Of a DNA stretch of 64,000 bases, positions 42,171 to 50,191 are shown one piece after another. The first letter of the stretch is position 1, and each line of letters starts with the position of its first letter. The stretch comes from Sphingorhabdus sp. Alg231-15 (lineage in GTDB: Bacteria; Pseudomonadota; Alphaproteobacteria; Sphingomonadales; Sphingomonadaceae): positions 2,542,001 to 2,606,000 of the forward strand of contig NZ_LT703001.1 of assembly GCF_900149705.1 (NCBI RefSeq), written 5' to 3'. Under the pieces are notes generated by a model that did not search any database, had not been told where the DNA came from, and worked only from the letters and a program-made list of their open reading frames with translations. A program made the position numbers and the translations under genes.

Positions 42171-43523
42171 TCAAGTTCTAAGTGCTGCAGCGCGCCTCCG
42201 GATTTCGGCGGAGATCAGCCACAGCCTGTCCTGCCCCCATACGGCCAGATCAGGCTCGCGATCTGGACCGCTTAACTTATAACTCGGCACACCCCAAAGC
42301 CCCAGGCCATCAACCATTTCATCCTGATGACGTTCCACCATTGGTTTCCACTCATCGCTGCCGAGATATTTTGATGCTTGATCCCAATCTAGGCCCGCCG
42401 CTTCGACAGCTTGCTTCAACCCTTTTGTGGTGTGCAATGGCAGGCCTTGTGAAAAGGCATGATGCAGCAGGGATGACATCAATGCTTCATCCTTGCCCTG
42501 TTTCATCGCCCAGGGAAACAGCGAGTAAGCAAGCCTGGTTGGCTCGCCAATCGGTGTCATCACCGGACCAAAATTCACCCCCAGAAATTGCCCTTCGCGC
42601 CAGGTATCAAACATGATGTACATGCCCTTGGCGCGGGTCGCAGGTACACCGCGCATAATCATCGGCAGGACGGGTTTGTGATTGAACCGGATGCCGCATT
42701 CGTTTTTGAGCGCTATCGTGCAGTCATAGATGATCGAGGTGTAAGGCGAGTTGAGCGAGGGATAGAAATCGAGCGTCAATCCGCTGGCATCCACGCCGCT
42801 GACATTAATATCGGGGCGCGGGCAGATGAAAGGCAGATCGGGGGCTTCGCAAACACCCAGATCGCGCAGGCGTTGTTCCAGATGGAACAACCGGTCCACG
42901 CCCCAATACCATTCACCTGCATAATAGAATGTCGCACCGGAATAATGCCCGAGTTCAGCGAGGCGCTCACTACCCTTCTTCAAAATCTCATCCATTGTAG
43001 AACCGCCAAGGCCAATCTTGGTCTTTCCACTCCACAGCTCTGTGCTTTCATCGAACAGCGCGGCTGTAAATTTTTCATCTGATTTGTTGGACAACGACAG
43101 GGCACTTGCCATTTGACTACCGATATTCGGCTGAACCGGCGCTTCGTGGGGGAACTCTAATCCATAATAGGGCGCAATCAATTCCGCATCACGCCGTGCC
43201 CATGCCGCGAGTTTCTCCGCTTCCGGCTGGTTCTTGCCGCCAGATGCGCGGATCAGATGCGGCTTGATCACGACGTCATAGCGCTCCGCAAAGATCGCCA
43301 GCACTTGTGCGGTCAAATGCGAATAGGGGTCATCCAGCTGGTGGAAATATTCCACCACATGCGGATCACCGCTACGCTGCCGCTTCTTTTCCGCTTTCGC
43401 GCGGCGTTTGTTGACATGCTTGAGGTCAGAGACGCTATCAAACTGCCGCCGCATCAGGTGACGCAGCCAGCCCGGCGGATCGACCATCAGACGGGGATTG
43501 GGATTTTTGTCAGGCTCCAGCAT
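42171..43523 (-). CDS. Tandem DsbA-like / HCCA-isomerase-like (kappa-GST) fusion
   Basis: A 450-residue protein made of two DsbA-type thioredoxin-fold modules. The first starts near YFHQLDDPYSHLTAQVLAIF and the second near LDFYPSLNSPYTSIIYDC; both carry the DxxSPY-type N-terminus of 2-hydroxychromene-2-carboxylate isomerase and kappa-class GST rather than CxxC, so a glutathione-dependent isomerase/transferase is more likely than a disulfide oxidase. The second ends with WGVPSYKLSG, the cis-Pro loop. The ATG at 43523 is used; a GTG at 43532 is possible. It overlaps the upstream gene by 14 bp. Confidence 0.82.
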   Translation of the reverse strand: MLEPDKNPNPRLMVDPPGWLRHLMRRQFDSVSDLKHVNKRRAKAEKKRQRSGDPHVVEYFHQLDDPYSHLTAQVLAIFAERYDVVIKPHLIRASGGKNQPEAEKLAAWARRDAELIAPYYGLEFPHEAPVQPNIGSQMASALSLSNKSDEKFTAALFDESTELWSGKTKIGLGGSTMDEILKKGSERLAELGHYSGATFYYAGEWYWGVDRLFHLEQRLRDLGVCEAPDLPFICPRPDINVSGVDASGLTLDFYPSLNSPYTSIIYDCTIALKNECGIRFNHKPVLPMIMRGVPATRAKGMYIMFDTWREGQFLGVNFGPVMTPIGEPTRLAYSLFPWAMKQGKDEALMSSLLHHAFSQGLPLHTTKGLKQAVEAAGLDWDQASKYLGSDEWKPMVERHQDEMVDGLGLWGVPSYKLSGPDREPDLAVWGQDRLWLISAEIRRRAAALRT

Positions 43524-44148
43524 CGGTGTCACGTTTCCTGTTCTGTCGCAAGCCGATCAGCTTCCAACCGACAAAACCCAGGATCAGAAAAAGCATTCCC
43601 AGCATCAAACGCACCTGTACAAAAGTGATTGTCGGCCGCGTTATAAACACCTCTGTATGCGCCAGCGATGCGCTTTTATACTTGTTGCCCCCGACCATCC
43701 GCTCGTCACCGACCATATCAAGCAGATCGCGCAAGGAACGGTATCGCACCACGGCAACCCGATCGATCCGTTCACCATATTTACCAAGCATCAATCCGGC
43801 ACGTTCGCTCACAAAAACCGGATGACCACCGCGTTTTAACAGCAAGGGAATGACAATCTCACCATATCGCGCCTCGGCTTCCTTTGCCTTCGCGCCCTTG
43901 TTGCGGATTTCCAGATTAACCGCGTAAAATTCCTTGCCGTCATCATGGGGCAGCATGGTCCTTAGATTGCGGCTCATACTACCTTCGGGGGTGTCTTCGA
44001 ATTTGACGCCGTGTACATGCTCAATTTGATTGAGCATCTTTTCACCCTCGGCCTGCGTGATCGGATCGCCATTGCCGCCATACCAGACCCAGAAGCTACA
44101 ATAGAGCAGCGCTAGCGTGCCCAGCCAGATCCCTTTTGCTCTATTCAT
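43510..44148 (-). CDS. Membrane protein with a DUF1330-like domain
   Basis: A 212-residue protein with an N-terminal helix (IWLGTLALLYCSFWVWYGG) and a C-terminal helix (FVQVRLMLGMLFLILGFVGW). Between them EFYAVNLEIRNKG, KRGGHPVFVSERAGLMLG and DRVAVVRYRSLRDLLDMV follow the DUF1330 order seen in the protein at 39066-39479. This reading is by eye. It probably places a small alpha/beta-barrel domain in the periplasm beside the sulfatase gene, with which it is co-transcribed (35 bp apart). Confidence 0.7.
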   Translation of the reverse strand: MNRAKGIWLGTLALLYCSFWVWYGGNGDPITQAEGEKMLNQIEHVHGVKFEDTPEGSMSRNLRTMLPHDDGKEFYAVNLEIRNKGAKAKEAEARYGEIVIPLLLKRGGHPVFVSERAGLMLGKYGERIDRVAVVRYRSLRDLLDMVGDERMVGGNKYKSASLAHTEVFITRPTITFVQVRLMLGMLFLILGFVGWKLIGLRQNRKRDTDAGA

Positions 44149-44183
44149 ATCGTTCTGCTCATATCGTCCTCGTAACGTCGCGC

Positions 44184-45854
44184 CTAATTCTGCCAGTAGA
44201 TAATTTCGTCGCCATCCTGATATTCTTCAGCCAGCGATTTATCGATCATTACCGGCATCGATGTTGCGGCGGGATATAGCAATTTACGATCTTTCAAATG
44301 CTTCACCAGCAATCCTTGTAAGCGCTTGGCCACAGCCGGTTCCTGTTTGATCAGATTTTTCTGTTCGGTGGGATCATCTGCCAGATTGAACAGCCATTTT
44401 TTGCCCTGCCTTTGGTCGGTCTGGAATTTCCAGTCTCCTGCTCGCACCGCCTGATATTTCCCGCTTTGCCAGAAAATCGCATTATCCGGCCTGTCGATAG
44501 GGCCGGTACCGCGCGCTATCGGAAGCAAATTTACGCCGTCAATCTCACGGTCCGGTAGAGACACGCCGGTCGCGGCCGCAATGGTCGTGAAAAGATCAAT
44601 ATGTGTCACGGGTTTTGATATTTCGCGCCCGCTGGGCAAACCTGCTGGCCAGCGGATCATCATCGGCACGCGCACTCCGCCTTCAAACAAAGACAGTTTC
44701 CAACCGCGATAGGGCGCGTTTACTTCAGGCAACCCGATATAGCCTGCTCCGCCATTGTCGCTGGTAAAAATCACTATTGTATTGTCCGCTAACCCTTCGG
44801 CCTCGAGCTTGTCGAGCACTTGCCCTACACTGCGGTCAAGCGCCCGGATCATCGCCGCATAGACGCGCAAACGATGCGGCTTGATATCGCCAACCGCTTC
44901 GTAATCGGCACGCGTCGCTTGAAGCGGGGTATGCGGGGCCCAGTGGCCCATATAGAGAAAGAATGGCCGGTTACGGTTTGCCTCAATGGCCTCAAGCGAT
45001 TCTTGCGTCCACCAATCGGTTAGATACCCTCCAGGCTGGAACAATTCGGAGCGATTGAATGAACCTGCAAAACGCTGCGAGGCCCAAAGGAAGCGATCGA
45101 TAGGGTCAAATTCGACCTTGGCATTGACGACATCAGGGCTATCCTCGGGCAAATAAAGCCCCTCGTTCATGAGCAAGCTTTCATCGAAACCTTGCGATCT
45201 AGCATCTAGTTTTTCGCTGCTTCCCATATGCCATTTGCCGATATGGATGCTGTGATAACCCTTGTTTTTCAGCATTTCTGCGACGGTAATTTCTTCAGAT
45301 GGCAGCCCCTGTTCTTCGTAAGACGGGCGCTGGGCCGCTGCATCGGCATCAAGACTTCCGGAAGGCATATCCGGTCGGATGTCACCGGAAACCGAATTGA
45401 CCACGCGCCCCATGCTGGCCGGCGTAGGTGTAAATTCAAATCCGGTATGTGTCGGATACCGCCCGGTCATCAACATCCCGCGTGACGGCGAGCAAGTCGC
45501 GTTACCAGCATAGCCTTGCGTAAAATTCACACCTTCCTTGGCAATACGGTCGATATTAGGCGTTGGCACCAGACCGCCCGCTACGCCGCCGCCATAAAGA
45601 GATATATCATTTATGCCAAGATCATCGGCAAGGATCAGGACAACATTGGGAGGCCTTTGATCGGCTGCCACGGCAGCGATATTCGGCCCTTGCTGCCAGT
45701 TAATGCTCGGCGTTTGGGTATTTATCTCTGGCTGGTCACGGTTCTTGACGCCCCAAAGGATCAAATCAGTTCGAAAAATATAGGCAAGCCCTGCGACCAT
45801 GGCCAGAACCAGAACAATGCTGCCCGTTATTTTCTGCCAGCGCTTCATAACCAT
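44184..45854 (-). CDS. Membrane-anchored FGly-type sulfatase
   Basis: A 556-residue type I sulfatase. An uncleaved-looking N-terminal helix (ITGSIVLVLAMVAGLAYIF) anchors it with the catalytic domain in the periplasm. Metal ligands D77/D78 (LILADDLGIN), formylglycine site CSPSRGMLMTG with C121, GKWHMGS, FTSDNGGAG. Sequence style matches arylsulfatase A/N-acetylgalactosamine-6-sulfatase-like bacterial enzymes; substrate unknown. First gene of the leftward operon sulfatase - DUF1330-like - DsbA-like - TetR - FGE from operator D, which links it directly to its activating enzyme. Confidence 0.93.
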   Translation of the reverse strand: MVMKRWQKITGSIVLVLAMVAGLAYIFRTDLILWGVKNRDQPEINTQTPSINWQQGPNIAAVAADQRPPNVVLILADDLGINDISLYGGGVAGGLVPTPNIDRIAKEGVNFTQGYAGNATCSPSRGMLMTGRYPTHTGFEFTPTPASMGRVVNSVSGDIRPDMPSGSLDADAAAQRPSYEEQGLPSEEITVAEMLKNKGYHSIHIGKWHMGSSEKLDARSQGFDESLLMNEGLYLPEDSPDVVNAKVEFDPIDRFLWASQRFAGSFNRSELFQPGGYLTDWWTQESLEAIEANRNRPFFLYMGHWAPHTPLQATRADYEAVGDIKPHRLRVYAAMIRALDRSVGQVLDKLEAEGLADNTIVIFTSDNGGAGYIGLPEVNAPYRGWKLSLFEGGVRVPMMIRWPAGLPSGREISKPVTHIDLFTTIAAATGVSLPDREIDGVNLLPIARGTGPIDRPDNAIFWQSGKYQAVRAGDWKFQTDQRQGKKWLFNLADDPTEQKNLIKQEPAVAKRLQGLLVKHLKDRKLLYPAATSMPVMIDKSLAEEYQDGDEIIYWQN

Positions 45855-45872
45855 CTCTGCCTCTATTTAATA

Positions 45873-45895
45873 TATTGGCACTTATAGTGCTATAT
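45873..45895. promoter_or_regulatory. TetR-type operator, site D
   Basis: TGGCAC (45876-45881), centre TTATA, GTGCTA (45887-45892), with symmetrical TATAT/TATATTA flanks. It is 19 bp upstream of the sulfatase start and would control the five-gene operon that includes the TetR gene itself. Confidence 0.78.
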
Positions 45896-46001
45896 TAGTA
45901 AACGCGTCAAGCGCCGATGGAACTCACTGCCCCGACATCCTTTGGGAGAGAATCTTTAGTCCGAGGCGACAAGCGAAGAGTAGGAAAGGCTTCATAACTT
46001 G

Positions 46002-46033
46002 ACAAAAAAGACGGCCGGTTCCCCAACCGGCCG
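46002..46033 (-). terminator. Intrinsic terminator of the second TonB receptor gene
   Basis: CGGCCGGTT (46012-46020), loop CCCC, AACCGGCCG (46025-46033): a perfect 9-bp stem. On the minus strand it is followed by TCTTTTTTGTC, a textbook U-tract, about 45 bp after the receptor stop codon. Confidence 0.92.
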
Positions 46034-46078
46034 CCTCGTTTGATCCAACGGGAGAGAAGGATCAAAATCCACTTCGGT

Positions 46079-48616
46079 TTAGAATTTGCCGCGGGCGGTT
46101 ACACCAAACATCCTTGGTTCCTGTGGGAAAGCCGAACGAGAGCCGGAACGCAATGTGGTACTAAAGGTAACACCGCGGGTAACTTCATTGGTCAAGTTGG
46201 TGACCCAGAATTCCAAGCCCCATGCATCTTCAGCGTCACCAATACCGGCACGCAGATTGACCTTGATATTGCCATCCTGAACATCAAACGGCAGCAATGG
46301 TGTGTTGCCGAGCGCTGCCGCAGTTGTTGGCGGTGTCGATGGCTGGGTTGACGTCCGGCGATCGCTTTCCATCCGGATTTGACCGTTCAGGAAGAAGTTC
46401 AGGCTATCGCCAATGGTGTTCTTGTACGTAGCACCCATGATACCGACATATTTTGGAGCATTGGTGAGCGGAGCATTACAAAGGTTTTGCACCCGCAAAG
46501 GATTAGCGGCTGTTGCACAGTCACCCGGATATTTCGCATCGACAATCGTCAGGCCGCCATTGATGGTGAAATGATCGCTGGGCCGAATAACTGTTTCAAT
46601 TTCAACACCAACAGATTCTGCTTTCGGTACGTTGAAGGTCTGGAATTGGGCACCGGTAAATTCAAGCACCTGGAAGTTCGAGAATTCTTCGATAAACGCT
46701 GCAACGTTGAGAGTAACCGCATTGTCAAGAAACTTGCCTTTGAAACCAATTTCATAAGCATCAACTTCCTCTGAGGCAAAGCGCGGGTCTGCCCCGCCAA
46801 TGGCAGCAGTGGTATCGAGGTTGAAACCGCCTGATTTATAACCATGGGTAAAGCTGGCATAGACATTGATCGGCGACGCAAATTCATAAGATACCTTGCC
46901 GGTATATATTAGCTCGTTGTCCTTAAATGTACCGTTGAAAGTCCGTGGCAACGGCAACACCGCCGATGCCGCCAGATCAGCTGGCGCGACAAACGGGAAA
47001 CAACCTGTGATCAAAAGGGTCGGCACCAATGCACCCGGAATTCTCGGCTGCCCCGGCGCCAGCGGCCCGCCAGCAACATTGTTGACAATGCCGCCACATG
47101 CGCCTGGATTAGAAGCCAGTTGTTCAAAACCGCCATCTTTGGTTTCGTCAGAATAGCGAAGACCAAGCGTTAGTTTCAAGCCTTCGGCAACTTCAAGTGT
47201 ATTATGCGTAAAGATCGACCAGCTCTGGCTGCTTTGGGTAAAGCGATTGGTTGAACTTGTGCCCGCAGGATTCAGGCCACCGGAAAATAACGCTATTGGC
47301 GCCGGGCCCGCCGAACCTTGCAACAAAGCACCAACAAACTGATCCCATTGCGTACCGAGGGTGCTGGTTGCCACCTGATCGATATCCTCATCAGAATAAT
47401 AGGCACCGACGAGCCAGTCGAGAGCACCGTCAAAAGCTTCGCCCTGAATACGTAACTCGTGAGTCATTGTATCGATACTGGTACCATTAGGTACAGGGCC
47501 TACCGCCGTACCAACATTGAACAAATCAAGAGCCGTAAAATCGGAGTCAGAAGTGTTGCTCGCATTAAACTCGCGATAGGAACCAATATAGATGATGTCG
47601 GCACTGTCACTGATCGGGAAATCGATCTCGCCAGTGATACCCCACTGGTCAATCGCGTTGGTTGGCACAAAGCTTTGAGAAGCAATGCGGTCATCTAACG
47701 CGGTCTCAGCTGCCGTAGTGTCAAACGGGCTTGTGGATCCATTTGGTTGGAAATTACCACCGGTTGCGCCGAGACCCGAAGCAGCGAATACACCGCCTGT
47801 CTCCAGAGGAGATCTCAGCAATTCAACTGGAGCACAGCAATTGCCATTAATCTCGGAATAATCACCGATCAAGCGAACTGTGAAACCGCTGTCGCTTTCA
47901 TAGCCAAGCTGGCCGCGAACCAAAAACTGATCAATTTCGTTAGATCGCCCAACTGTACCAGTTGCGTCTACAACACGAACAAAACCATCGCGCTGACGAT
48001 AAGCGCCGGTTACCCGAAGGGCCAAGGTGTCTTGAATCAGCGGTGCATTCACAGCACCTTGAACACTGATCAGATCATAATTGCCGTAGCTTGCATTTAC
48101 AAAGCCGCCAAACTCATTGAGATCGGGGCGTTTGGTGGTGATATTCAATGCGCCGGCCGATGTATTGCGCCCAAATAAAGTCCCTTGCGGCCCGCGCAAG
48201 ACTTCAACGCGCTCTACGTCCACAAACTCTGAAAGCGCAACGCCCGGGCGTGATTGATATGCGCCGTCGATAAAGATGCCCACAGCAGATTCAAAACCAA
48301 TGTTATTCGAAGTGGTACCAACACCGCGGATACGAAGCACGTTCGTGCCCGCTGTGTTTTGCGCGTTTGAGGTCGAGAAGCTGGCCGAAACCTGCGAAAT
48401 CTGTGTGACGTTAACAACGCCCTGCCGTTCCAGTTGAACCGGGCTAACCGCAGTCACGGCGAGCGGAATATCCTGCACGTCCTGCGCACGGCGCTGAGCG
48501 GTCACGATGATAACGCTATCATCAGTTTCTTCTGCGGCACCATCCTGTGCAAAGGCTGGTGTACTCATAGCGGTACTGCACAGTGCCGCCAAAACGAGTT
48601 GCTTTGTAAATTTCAT
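46079..48616 (-). CDS. TonB-dependent outer-membrane receptor (TetR regulon)
   Basis: An 845-residue transporter. The ATG at 48616 follows GGGAGAG by 6 nt and begins a signal peptide ending in TPAFA. A TonB-box-like DDSVIIVTAQRR, the plug (IPLAVTAVSPVQLERQG, VLRIRGVGT, VERVEVLRGPQGTLFGRNTS) and a barrel ending FGVTARGKF are all present. The plug type is that of sphingomonad receptors for small hydrophobic or aromatic compounds rather than the sugar-type receptor at 14802. It probably brings the regulon's substrate into the periplasm. Operators E1 and E2 lie directly upstream; an intrinsic terminator follows. Confidence 0.93.
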   Translation of the reverse strand: MKFTKQLVLAALCSTAMSTPAFAQDGAAEETDDSVIIVTAQRRAQDVQDIPLAVTAVSPVQLERQGVVNVTQISQVSASFSTSNAQNTAGTNVLRIRGVGTTSNNIGFESAVGIFIDGAYQSRPGVALSEFVDVERVEVLRGPQGTLFGRNTSAGALNITTKRPDLNEFGGFVNASYGNYDLISVQGAVNAPLIQDTLALRVTGAYRQRDGFVRVVDATGTVGRSNEIDQFLVRGQLGYESDSGFTVRLIGDYSEINGNCCAPVELLRSPLETGGVFAASGLGATGGNFQPNGSTSPFDTTAAETALDDRIASQSFVPTNAIDQWGITGEIDFPISDSADIIYIGSYREFNASNTSDSDFTALDLFNVGTAVGPVPNGTSIDTMTHELRIQGEAFDGALDWLVGAYYSDEDIDQVATSTLGTQWDQFVGALLQGSAGPAPIALFSGGLNPAGTSSTNRFTQSSQSWSIFTHNTLEVAEGLKLTLGLRYSDETKDGGFEQLASNPGACGGIVNNVAGGPLAPGQPRIPGALVPTLLITGCFPFVAPADLAASAVLPLPRTFNGTFKDNELIYTGKVSYEFASPINVYASFTHGYKSGGFNLDTTAAIGGADPRFASEEVDAYEIGFKGKFLDNAVTLNVAAFIEEFSNFQVLEFTGAQFQTFNVPKAESVGVEIETVIRPSDHFTINGGLTIVDAKYPGDCATAANPLRVQNLCNAPLTNAPKYVGIMGATYKNTIGDSLNFFLNGQIRMESDRRTSTQPSTPPTTAAALGNTPLLPFDVQDGNIKVNLRAGIGDAEDAWGLEFWVTNLTNEVTRGVTFSTTLRSGSRSAFPQEPRMFGVTARGKF

Positions 48617-48635
48617 GTTGTTCTCTCCCATATAA

Positions 48636-48656
48636 TATAGCATCGTTCGTGCCATT
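48636..48656. promoter_or_regulatory. TetR-type operator, site E1
   Basis: TAGCAT (48638-48643), centre CGTTC, GTGCCA (48649-48654). It overlaps the likely transcription start of the receptor gene; an in-frame start at 48655 lies inside it and is rejected for that reason. Confidence 0.65.
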
Positions 48657-48659
48657 ATA

Positions 48660-48682
48660 TATTGGCATGAATAATGTCGTTA
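48660..48682. promoter_or_regulatory. TetR-type operator, site E2
   Basis: TGGCAT (48663-48668), centre GAATA, ATGTCG (48674-48679). Paired with E1 at 25-bp spacing, so the receptor promoter, like the B region, has two sites. Confidence 0.62.
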
Positions 48683-48791
48683 CATGAGAATGTCAATAAA
48701 TATGGATAAGTGCGCTTGATGGCCAAAAATCAATCGCAGGGAATTTCAGGGAGCATCGAATCGCCCTGCATGTTTATCACTGGCGTCTCAT

Positions 48792-48815
48792 GTCCGCTTT
48801 CGGGATGAAGCGGAC
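48792..48815. repeat. Dispersed hairpin repeat, copy 2
   Basis: GTCCGCTT (48792-48799) and AAGCGGAC (48808-48815) form a perfect 8-bp stem over TTCGGGAT-like loop sequence. It sits right after the stop side of the XRE gene and may also act as its terminator. Related copies are at 12975 and 59583. Confidence 0.55.
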
Positions 48816-48816
48816 G

Positions 48817-49020
48817 CTAGTCGAGTAACTCCCCAGCCTTAACATCCAACGCTTGAGCAAGCTTTTCAACCACAGTGATGGTAGGATTGCGCGCGCCTCG
48901 CTCAAGATCACTGATGTAAGTACGGTGAATACCGGCCTCAAATGCGAACTCTTCCTGTGACCAGCCCTTGGCTTTGCGGAGCTTGCGAAGATTTTTGCCG
49001 AGGCGCTGTTGTATATCCAC
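48817..49020 (-). CDS. XRE-family HTH regulator (controller-like)
   Basis: A 67-residue single-domain Cro/CI-type DNA-binding protein: NLRKLRKAKGWSQEEFAFEA then GIHRTYISDLERGARNPTI. Its size and form are those of restriction-modification controller proteins and small phage regulators. The start is a GTG at 49020. It is divergent from the PD-(D/E)XK-like gene, and the 123-bp region between them holds nested palindromes that it could bind. Confidence 0.9.
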   Translation of the reverse strand: MDIQQRLGKNLRKLRKAKGWSQEEFAFEAGIHRTYISDLERGARNPTITVVEKLAQALDVKAGELLD

Positions 49021-49061
49021 GCGTCTGTAATGCGTGCGGTGTAGACGATTGATCTACAGAC

Positions 49062-49121
49062 TATCAGTGACATTATGCTTGACTGTTAGCGGTACCGCAA
49101 GCGAATGCGATGTCACTGATA
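49062..49121. promoter_or_regulatory. Nested inverted repeats between XRE and nuclease-like genes
   Basis: TATCAGTGACAT (49062-49073) and ATGTCACTGATA (49110-49121) are a perfect 12-bp inverted repeat. Almost concentric inside it is the perfect palindrome GCGGTACCGC (49089-49098), and a TTGACT -35-like element lies at 49079-49084. A further imperfect palindrome GTAGA/TCTAC spans 49041-49057. Likely operators for the divergent promoters. Confidence 0.7.
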
Positions 49122-49143
49122 AACGACAGCGAGTTTAGAACAG

Positions 49144-49665
49144 ATGCCCAAAACCCAATCGCAAAGCTATAAAGCAGCCGACCAAGCCAGTCTTTCATCA
49201 CATACGTTGGAATCGATCATCGAACATAAATTCCTGGCCGATTGCGGAACAACGCTTTGGGGAAGGGGCATCCATGATTTCGAGGTGCTACATTCAGAAT
49301 CGGACAACAGTGGATATGATATCGTTATCGAAGCAAACGGTGTGATGCGCCATGTCCAACTCAAAGCAATGCGCAAAGGCGGGACAAGAGCCCGCATCAA
49401 CGTCCACCAAACCCTAGGTAACAAATCATCGGGTTGCGTCATCTGGATCATCTATGATCCCGCAAGTCTCGATATTGATCACTACCTTTGGTTTGGAGGG
49501 GAACCCGGCGAGCCACTGCCAGATTTGGGCGACCGCGTTGTTAAACACAGTCGCGCCAATTCTGAAGGTATCAAGGCGGTCCGTCCTGCCTTGCGTAACA
49601 TTCCGAAGGGCTGGTTTAATAAGGTGCACAGCACGGCCGATCTGGTTAAAATACTGTTTGGTTAG
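49144..49665 (+). CDS. PD-(D/E)XK-like nuclease-fold hypothetical protein
   Basis: A 173-residue protein without an assigned family. The stretch SGYDIVIEANGVMRHVQLKA places D59 and the QxK pair Q72/K74 on adjacent strands, the core pattern of PD-(D/E)XK nucleases (here QxK variant), and E63 may assist. The upstream LESIIEHKFLADCGTTLWG gives the usual leading helix. It may be a restriction endonuclease-like or repair protein of the prophage-like fragment. Divergent from the XRE controller. Confidence 0.65.
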   Translation: MPKTQSQSYKAADQASLSSHTLESIIEHKFLADCGTTLWGRGIHDFEVLHSESDNSGYDIVIEANGVMRHVQLKAMRKGGTRARINVHQTLGNKSSGCVIWIIYDPASLDIDHYLWFGGEPGEPLPDLGDRVVKHSRANSEGIKAVRPALRNIPKGWFNKVHSTADLVKILFG

Positions 49666-49672
49666 AAGCGTT

Positions 49673-50074
49673 TCAATCGTCAGGCTTGCGCTCACGATAT
49701 TTGGCCTGATTTTGTTCTGCCTGCTTGATCCAGTCTTCCTCCGACACTGGTGGCGGCAAAACCAGAACGCCTTGCCGCTGGGGCTTACCGCCATCAATCC
49801 CAGCCTTCTGAAGTTTTTCTTCAAGCAGTTTCATGGCTCGTAAATCACCTTGCAGGGCCTTTTTCTCGAGTACCCGGAGCCATAACTCCAGCTTGGTCAT
49901 TTCTTTGCCGTCGACGACGACAGTTTCGGCAGAAATCTTTCTGAGAATCTCAGCCTCGGACGGGTTTGCCGGTTTTTGTTTGCGCGGCCGGCCGCGCGGA
50001 TTGCCGCTGCGTCCTTTCTTAAATTGATGTTCTTTAGGAGGTTTGCGATAACCAACTTTGGATGGATCATTCAT
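49673..50074 (-). CDS. DUF5681 domain protein
   Basis: A 133-residue protein whose N-terminus VGYRKPPKEHQFKKGRSGNP plus RGRPRKQ is the DUF5681 signature, a basic, Gly/Pro-rich DNA-binding-like tail, followed by a helical region (EAEILRKISAETVVVDGKEM). The family occurs beside methyltransferases and terminase-like genes in prophages and mobile elements. ATG 50074 has AAGGA just upstream. The stop faces that of the nuclease-like gene, 7 bp away. Confidence 0.85.
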   Translation of the reverse strand: MNDPSKVGYRKPPKEHQFKKGRSGNPRGRPRKQKPANPSEAEILRKISAETVVVDGKEMTKLELWLRVLEKKALQGDLRAMKLLEEKLQKAGIDGGKPQRQGVLVLPPPVSEEDWIKQAEQNQAKYRERKPDD

Positions 50075-50191
50075 AACTAGTCCTTTTTGTAGGGAATGAT
50101 TGCCTTATCGAATGGGTCAGCCAGAAACTCTCACATCAAAGCAGCACGCATTATGGTGAGAGGATTGGCACTGCCATGTCGCCCGGGATGA

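Noticed and set aside
48777-49073. 98-codon frame overlapping the XRE gene
   Set aside because: It is a different frame of the conserved HTH gene and has no domain.
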